From Amoebophrya sp. A120 (Eukaryota > Sar > Dinophyceae > Syndiniales > Amoebophryaceae): 64,000 bases of DNA. The position numbers and the translations under genes are program-made. Below the pieces are notes generated by a model that was not told the DNA's origin, searched no databases, and saw only the letters and a program-made list of their open reading frames with translations. Below are positions 58,685 to 64,000 of the stretch, in pieces (position 1 is the first letter of the stretch; every line of letters begins with the position of its first letter). The DNA lies in NCBI GenBank assembly GCA_905178155.1, contig CAJINV010000016.1, forward strand, positions 372,001-436,000, given 5' to 3'.

Positions 58685-60774
58685 TTACACACCAAACACA
58701 ATCTCCTTTCCCTTCAGCAGGAAGTTCTGCGCTAGTGCGATCAAACCTAAAATGCAGCCTTTATGAATTGCAAAGATGTCTGGGTCTGGAAAAATGCAAC
58801 TTGTGATGCTATTTTTGGAATCTACAAAAATCTGTATTGCATGAGCAGCAAGAGGCGTCCAGTTTTTGCCCCGCGTTGGAGAGGGCATTTGTCATGCGGG
58901 ATAGGCATCAAGATACCCGCAAAAAAATTGTGATGCTGGGGCATACATCGCAGACATCACAGGCCATGCAAAATGTCCATGACAAGTCTTGCAATCTTCC
59001 AGACCCAGACACTTTTACAATCCATAGCCTTTCACAAACGACAAAACGCAGATGAAGGTGATGGAAATGGGTAGGACCAGGTAAAAGAAGGAAAAGAAGA
59101 AGGGCCAGAGCGGGCCAGCGGTTGTACTTGGTGGTGGCGACGATGTTGCACAAGATGACGCAGTGGGCATCTTTGTAAACAAAGGCAATGAGAAGCTGCT
59201 CGTCCTGCCTCGATCCCCACGATTATTCTCGAGCTCGTCTAGCTCGTCACACGGAGTTTGGTTCCCAGACCCAGCTTCTTCGATCGATTGCGCATTTTTC
59301 GCTATCGCTGCTTTCTTTTCCAGCACTTTCTCCACCGCCTGGCGAAATTCCCGGGTAGCGCAGACGACGACGAGATTGCGTTTCTCGTCCGCTTGCTTCT
59401 CCTCCGCCACTCGCTCTATCTGTTTCGCAAAATGTTCCGCCCGTTTTTCGATCAAGGTCGGCACCATGGCGAGGGGAAGAGGGAGTTTCGTGTCGGCACC
59501 GGCAGTTGTACTAGTTGTAGCATCTTTATTCACAGAGGCAGCTGCCGCGGTATTTACTTCGCCTAGTACCCCTACATCACCACTATTTGCACCTCCAGTA
59601 GCCATGCCACCAGAACCATCTCCAGCATCCGCATGTCGTGTGCAGCTCCTTTGCTCCTCCAGCAATCTCGTTCGCCGACTCACATCCGCCAGCCGCTGTT
59701 TTGCGTATTTCGCGTACTGAAAAAGCAACCAGGGCTTTAGGAACAGCAGTTTCGCCACGTCGTTCTGCGTTTGCCGGTACAGCTGGTCGCAGGGATGGAA
59801 GGTGGTCGTGGTGCTACTCGTAGTGGAAGTAGCACCAGAGTTCATCGTGTCCTCGCCCTTAGTATCGTTTGTAATATTTTTTGTCATGCTATTCTTCAAT
59901 TCCAGCATATGCTCTGCAAAAGTATCGTACTCGTACTAATTGCAATCATGCATGACAAATCTTGTTTTTTTAGCGAAATCAGCATTACAAATTTCATTTC
60001 TCCTTCTGGAAAAATCTGTAATGCTATTTCTACTAGTACGATACTTTTGCAATGCATACAGCAGATCTCGAGACAGAAGCCCGCCGTGCAGCGTGTTTAT
60101 CGCGTCCAACTGAGCTTGGTATTTTTCGCTGTTATGGACTGTAAAAATGTCTGGGTCTGGAAACTTGTGATGCTGGGTGGCGTATCATGAAGGGGCCACA
60201 AGTACTGGCTCAGCATGGCAAGCTTTTGAGCTTCTAGGTGTTGCCTCTTCTGCATGACAAGCTGCGTTTCTGCATGACAGCAAAATGGGGCTCTTGGGTA
60301 ACGTGCATGACAGATTTAAGAGTCATGCCAGACACGCACGACAAACATGTACTCTTCCAGACCCAGACATATTTGCAATGCATAGCTGTTCGCGTTCTGC
60401 AAATTCTTCCACCGGACCGGGCAAGTTTCGAGCAGGATGTGTGCTGGGTTGAGCGCAAGCACAGTCGTGGAAAGCCGCTGGGTACTAGTCTCTGAAGATG
60501 TTGTCCATCTTGATGTGGTGCTCCTCGTCAGAGAAAATGCTTCTGCGTCAAGAAACGTGATCCGATTGCCGCCGCTTCGTAATGTGCTGGTGCTTGTTGT
60601 CCCGAAAGTACGAGTTCTTCTTGTACTAGAGGGTGAACGTGAAGTAAAAGTCTCACGCCCTAATAAGTAGACACTCGAGCCGCATGTTCTGGAGCACAGT
60701 GCTGGTGATCTGCTTGAAGTGGAAAATGCATGCTGTGCTGATGCGGAGGAGGAGGTGCTCAAGAAGATCTTCAT
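58685..60774 (-). CDS. TraB/TIKI-like membrane protein
   Basis: Reconstructed protein of 468 residues; segments 60774-60385, 60127-60059, 59902-59027, 58756-58685 (1,407 nt). The N-terminus is Ser/Thr/Arg-rich and could be an organelle-targeting peptide. Matches to TraB-family landmarks: SVYLLGRETFTSRS (family VYLLGTAHxSxxS), LNPAHILLETCPVRWKNL (PDxVxLELCxxR), LIEKRAEHFAKQIERVA (ERDxYMAxxL) and RNLVVVCATREFRQAVEKVL (VVAVVGxxHxxGI). The usual Gly-His pairs are missing, so any activity is doubtful. A Lys/Glu-rich helical region and two closely spaced hydrophobic segments (FFFSFFYLVLPISITFICVL and ILGLIALAQNFLL) end the protein. TraB-like proteins include outer-membrane mitochondrial and plastid proteins. 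The call rests on motif order and is moderate. Confidence 0.62.
58762..59026. mobile_element. Introner, family A
   Basis: 265 bp, TSD GCCTT at 58757-58761 and 59027-59031. It splits the two C-terminal hydrophobic segments. Confidence 0.9.
59908..60058. mobile_element. Introner, family B
   Basis: 151 bp, TSD CAGCA at 59903-59907 and 60059-60063. Confidence 0.9.
60133..60384. mobile_element. Introner, family A
   Basis: 252 bp, TSD GCTGT at 60128-60132 and 60385-60389. Confidence 0.9.
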
Positions 60775-61941
60775 TCTCCCAGTTCTTGTGGATAAATATC
60801 TTCTACTTCATCCGTGGCAGGATGAACAACAACAAACTAGCATACTTAAGAGTTCCTGCAACCGCTAGCGCTGACTCACCGCGTTTCGCAAGTGCGCGCG
60901 ATGGCCAAAATATTTATTTCCACCGATTTCACCACGAAATCTACGATCTCGAAGAGGGTGCTGTTGATCTGGGAACAAATCAAATAAAACAGCTGATGAA
61001 AGCCGCTGCGGCCACATACGCAAGCACTAACAAACGCACTCACGCAGCAACAAAGCCTTGGGACCACTACATGCGTCAAGAAGTGCGTCGCCGTTTCCTT
61101 CTTTCCGTTGAAAAAAGGAGGATCTATTCATATCTGGCGATCAACGCAGGACGTGGAGCGCTTGTGGCTATCTGGTACTAGGTTGAACCGTCGCACCATC
61201 GGTGATCAGTCTTTCGTGTCAGGGAAAAATTTTCCGAACAGAACAAAAGGATAGAGGTGGACCCTGATCCGATTGTAATAGTGTTCCGCGGGAGACCAAC
61301 CGTTGCTATCCCTCCGGTACGCCTTTTTTTCAACATTTAGTCCCGGTACGCCTTTTTTTCAACATTTTAATCCCAACCGTTGCTGGAATGCAGACAAAAT
61401 TGTTTCGGAAACGGAAACATCGGTTGAAGTAAAGTTCTCCATTCTTGTGCTAGAGTGTAAAAGTCCGAAAGGCAAACAACGTAGTAGAGATCGAGCCTCA
61501 TTATTGAAGCTGATGTGATGAACAAAATCAGAATCGGAATAACCCTAAGCAGCCCTACAGTCTATAAAACCGTGAGAGACCCGGCCGCGACGGGCGCCCA
61601 TCTTGTCTGTTGCGATCCCTACATGCATACGTGTGATGATGAAATGTGACGAATAAAAAGAGTAGATCGTAGTAGCCAACTACCTACTGATGAACAAATA
61701 TGTCGTGTGGGCGGCAGTAAAAAGGAAAGTGTGTCGTTTTTGTTTGGCCGCAAACAAGTACGTGGATAAGAGGAAACTACTTTTTCGAAGATCCAATTGC
61801 TTCAACTTGTCACTGGAAATTCGTGTTACCCCGAGGCTCTCTATGCAAAGAGAGCCGCGAATTTTGATGTTAGTATAGTAAGTTCACCTTCATACATAAT
61901 CATAACTACATGCGTTCTCAAAAAAACGTACGAGTGAGAAC
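60775..61941. other. Intergenic, no supported gene
   Basis: 1.17 kb between the TraB-like gene start and the stop of the next gene. It holds a 29-bp-period direct repeat (CCGGTACGCCTTTTTTTCAA at 61314 and 61343) and one strong hairpin. The plus-strand frame 60684-61181 overlaps the TraB-like gene start and has no domain. Confidence 0.55.
61835..61856 (-). terminator. Hairpin about 85 nt downstream of a stop codon
   Basis: GGCTCTCT and AGAGAGCC pair perfectly over 8 bp around the loop ATGCAA. It falls in the presumed 3' UTR of the gene ending at 61942, so it may mark 3'-end formation or stabilise the mRNA. It does not match the histone stem-loop rule. Confidence 0.35.
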
Positions 61942-63463
61942 TCAGACGCGTCCCGCCCCCGGCTCCTGGGTCCTCCGACGGTCTTTGCTTCCTTTGCCTT
62001 TCCGCCGATGACGACGACGGCGCTCATTTGGGGAAGGAGCCACTCCTCGTCCTTCAGATGAACTCGCAGCTCCTGCTGCACCGTAACGTTCCGCGACGTC
62101 GGACGCGGCGCCGGTATGGTCGCTCTCATATCCACCCATGTCCGCCACACCCGCGGCTCCTGGCGCGGGTTGAAGCAGTGGTGAAATAGCGCTTGCTGAA
62201 GCTCCGGACGATGACACAGGACCGCGGCCAGATCGACGATTCATCCTGCTCGCGCGGCGGTTATCCAACACCTGAGGAATCGAAGAAAAGAGAACGTGCG
62301 AAGGGACACGTACCGAATTATCAGACTGATGTCTGATACGTACTTGCAACACATGCGTTTTTTTTTTCGATAATATGGACGGAATAGTGTAGTACTTCTG
62401 GTGTCGCGTCCGAGGGTTTTCATCTTTCTGAGGATGCACAGGTTTCTTGTTTTCCATCCACAACAAAAAGCCTTTCGTACAGAAAAACAGGCATGGCCTG
62501 GATCCGCTACCGGTAATATCGCTCGCAGCCTAATGCTGATGCTCAGAGAAGAAAAACGCGCATCGAAATCTACCTCGCATGCGAGATTATAGATGGTCAT
62601 GGACGAGACCCATCCTCTACAACAATTCTATGAATATTTTCGTTTCTTGGTAGTGGTGCATTTGGGCAGTAAGAGCAATCATCTATATGTATCAGGCATA
62701 CTATGTCCTCCACCGTCTGCCTTTGCTCCCTCCCCGTGCGCAGCTGGTATTCTTGGGATCCGTCCCAACCCTCGACGGCCTCAAGTCCCATCGTAAAGAG
62801 CAACCGCGGCAGCCCGTCATCGCTGTAGGCGCGTTGTGTAGGCGAGTAGGGTCCCCGATGCAGCACGCCCCAGGGGCCTCCGTCGAAAAGCAGCTCTTCT
62901 TCTGCACTTTCCGCGTTGATCGCGGTCTCTTCGAGAGCAGCAATCTCCTCTTCAGAGAGAGGAACTTGCGCCTTCTGACCGGGACCTGGGGCGTAGAACC
63001 TACGCGGAAGGTTGAGGCTGGACGACAGGTTGTCGAACTGCCTTTGATCTTTCGTTCCGGTGGTGCTCAGACCAAAAAGCGCTACGGAGGCTCGCGTGCC
63101 GGCGTGTAAGACGTCTGTGTCACGATGCCACTCCGCCTTCTGCCAAAATCGCGCTTCGCCGGCCTGTAGGCCCAGAAAAATTTTGTACGCCAGCCTGTAT
63201 GGTGGAGTCCAAACGTACTGTGCCAAGTGGTTGTCTTCAAACAAAATCTGTCTCGCTGCATCAGGGAGTTGCAGTTGATCAATCACGCTGAAGCGGTCCC
63301 CGCTCCCTTCCTTGCTTTCCAGAAAGTTATCCGAGGGAAAAAAATGGCGTGCTGCAGCGCAGCCAAAATTGAGAAGACCGAAGTCACTTATGATGATCAT
63401 CAGCATGGTTGTTCCTAATGGTGTTGATGCATTCCAACTCGCAGTAGGTTTTTTTTTGAACAT
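61942..63463 (-). CDS. Unrecognised protein with Arg-rich C-terminus
   Basis: Two segments, 63463-62702 and 62271-61942, give 363 residues in frame across a GT-AG intron of 430 nt. The N-terminus has a hydrophobic stretch (TTMLMIIISDFGLLNFGCAA) that could be a signal or be non-coding leader. The middle (IDQLQLPDAARQILFEDNHL, TPPYRLAYKIFLGLQ) is folded-looking and rich in Trp and Arg. The C-terminal third is Ala/Ser/Gly-rich and ends in a strongly basic stretch (NERRRRHRRKGKGSKDRRRT), as in nuclear or nucleic-acid-binding tails. There is no introner, unlike the genes to the left. The start is uncertain: a donor-like GTGAGA in the upstream exon (63641-64000) and an acceptor before GAAGGGAGC near 63310 are in phase, so the two may be one gene. 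Confidence 0.6.
62272..62701 (-). other. GT-AG intron of the Arg-rich-tail gene
   Basis: Donor GTATGC at 62701, acceptor GATTCCTCAG ending at 62272, 430 nt, phase 0 on both sides. Confidence 0.7.
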
Positions 63464-63640
63464 GTGAGCAAATGCAAAAGCAATTCGTCACATGACAATA
63501 TGCAATTTACATAGAACACAACTATATAGCACAGAGCTATGAACCAAAATTGATGCAGCCTACCAATGCACCCTAAACGAAAAGGAGCTCCTTCGCCTAT
63601 CGTGAAGAAAACTTACGATCAGGACAATGCCATGCTAGAC

Positions 63641-64000
63641 TCAATGCTCTCTTGACAAAGACTGCGCTGCGCCGACTACAATCATATGACAGTGCGTCTG
63701 ATAACTTCTCACAGCGTCATAATATGCCAGCACGTTCGCGTGCGCACCCCCACTGCGCCGCATTGCCTTTTCGTGTTCATCAATGTTTTTGACGCTCTGT
63801 TGAATGACTTTCCACAGCTTGGGCCACAGAGTGTCTTTTACCAATGCGCGCATGCGCATTGTGTCGCCCCGCTCCTGATCTAGCATCCGGCGCACGGACA
63901 GCTCAAGTCGCTGCAGGTTTTGCTCCTGCTCGTACTGCTCCAGCCGCTCCTGCCGCCGCCGCCGACCGGCACTAGCACTGTCGCAAACGTTCCGGGCCAA
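63641..64000 (-). CDS. Partial exon running off the right edge
   Basis: An open frame of 119 codons enters from beyond the window and stops at 63641. It is highly charged and helical-looking (RRRRQERLEQYEQEQNLQRL, then KLWKVIQQSVKNIDEHEKAM). The true exon may end at a GTGAGA donor inside the frame (after YYDA) and splice to the gene at 61942-63463. Not recognised. Confidence 0.45.
   Translation of the reverse strand: MARNVCDSASAGRRRRQERLEQYEQEQNLQRLELSVRRMLDQERGDTMRMRALVKDTLWPKLWKVIQQSVKNIDEHEKAMRRSGGAHANVLAYYDAVRSYQTHCHMIVVGAAQSLSREH

Noticed and set aside
60684-61181. 165-codon plus-strand frame with a Met-rich start
   Set aside because: It overlaps the start of the TraB-like gene on the other strand and has no domain.

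Overview
The window is nuclear DNA from a eukaryote, most likely a dinoflagellate-lineage protist of the Amoebophrya (Syndiniales) type. Three things point there. Every gene I can read lies on the minus strand, head to tail, with mostly 0.5-1.5 kb between genes. The coding regions are cut into pieces by 65 short elements with terminal inverted repeats (TIRs) and 5-bp target-site duplications (TSDs), i.e. introners (intron-forming DNA transposons). From general knowledge, invasive introners with TIRs and non-canonical splice ends are described in Amoebophrya and other dinoflagellates. The assignment to a lineage is inference; no marker gene is present.

Layout, left to right (all genes on the minus strand): edge fragment (1-192); an atypical Hsp70 of HSPA14/Ssz1 type (1385-7063); two single-pass membrane proteins of unknown function that both end in Gly-Phe-Tyr (8369-9818 and 11281-14645); a 2,948-residue membrane protein with a degenerate 5'-nucleotidase/metallophosphatase-like region (16110-30554); a giant ATG2 lipid-transfer protein of 3,969 residues (31575-52301); a GC-rich gene-poor stretch (about 53.5-55.65 kb); a leucine-rich-repeat protein (56041-58159); a TraB/TIKI-like membrane protein (58685-60774); an unrecognised Arg-rich-tailed protein (61942-63463); and an edge exon (63641-64000).

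The introners fall into 11 TIR families, here called A-K (A 18 copies, B 14, C 10, D 6, I 4, E, F and G 3 each, H 2, J and K 1 each). All begin TAT(C/G) and end (C/G)ATA or a one-base variant, and all generate 5-bp TSDs (52 perfect, 12 with one mismatch, 1 with two). Removing each element with one TSD copy gives, for all seven genes that carry them, an open frame whose total length is a multiple of three. Where the protein family is conserved (Hsp70, ATG2) it restores the expected sequence. Twelve GT-AG-type introns coexist with them. A short internal motif, TTTGTNATGC, recurs in every introner family and in some of the GT-AG introns.

The first ATG2 intron (4.4 kb) is a nest of repeats: a ~310-bp satellite array interrupted by a 2,385-bp element with ~25-bp TIRs and a perfect 8-bp TSD, itself filled with two GC-rich tandem arrays. 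The genes do not form an obvious pathway; the co-location looks like ordinary unidirectional gene packing.

In the CDS entries, coding segments are the intervals between the listed introners and introns, counting the upper-coordinate TSD copy as exon and dropping the lower-coordinate copy.
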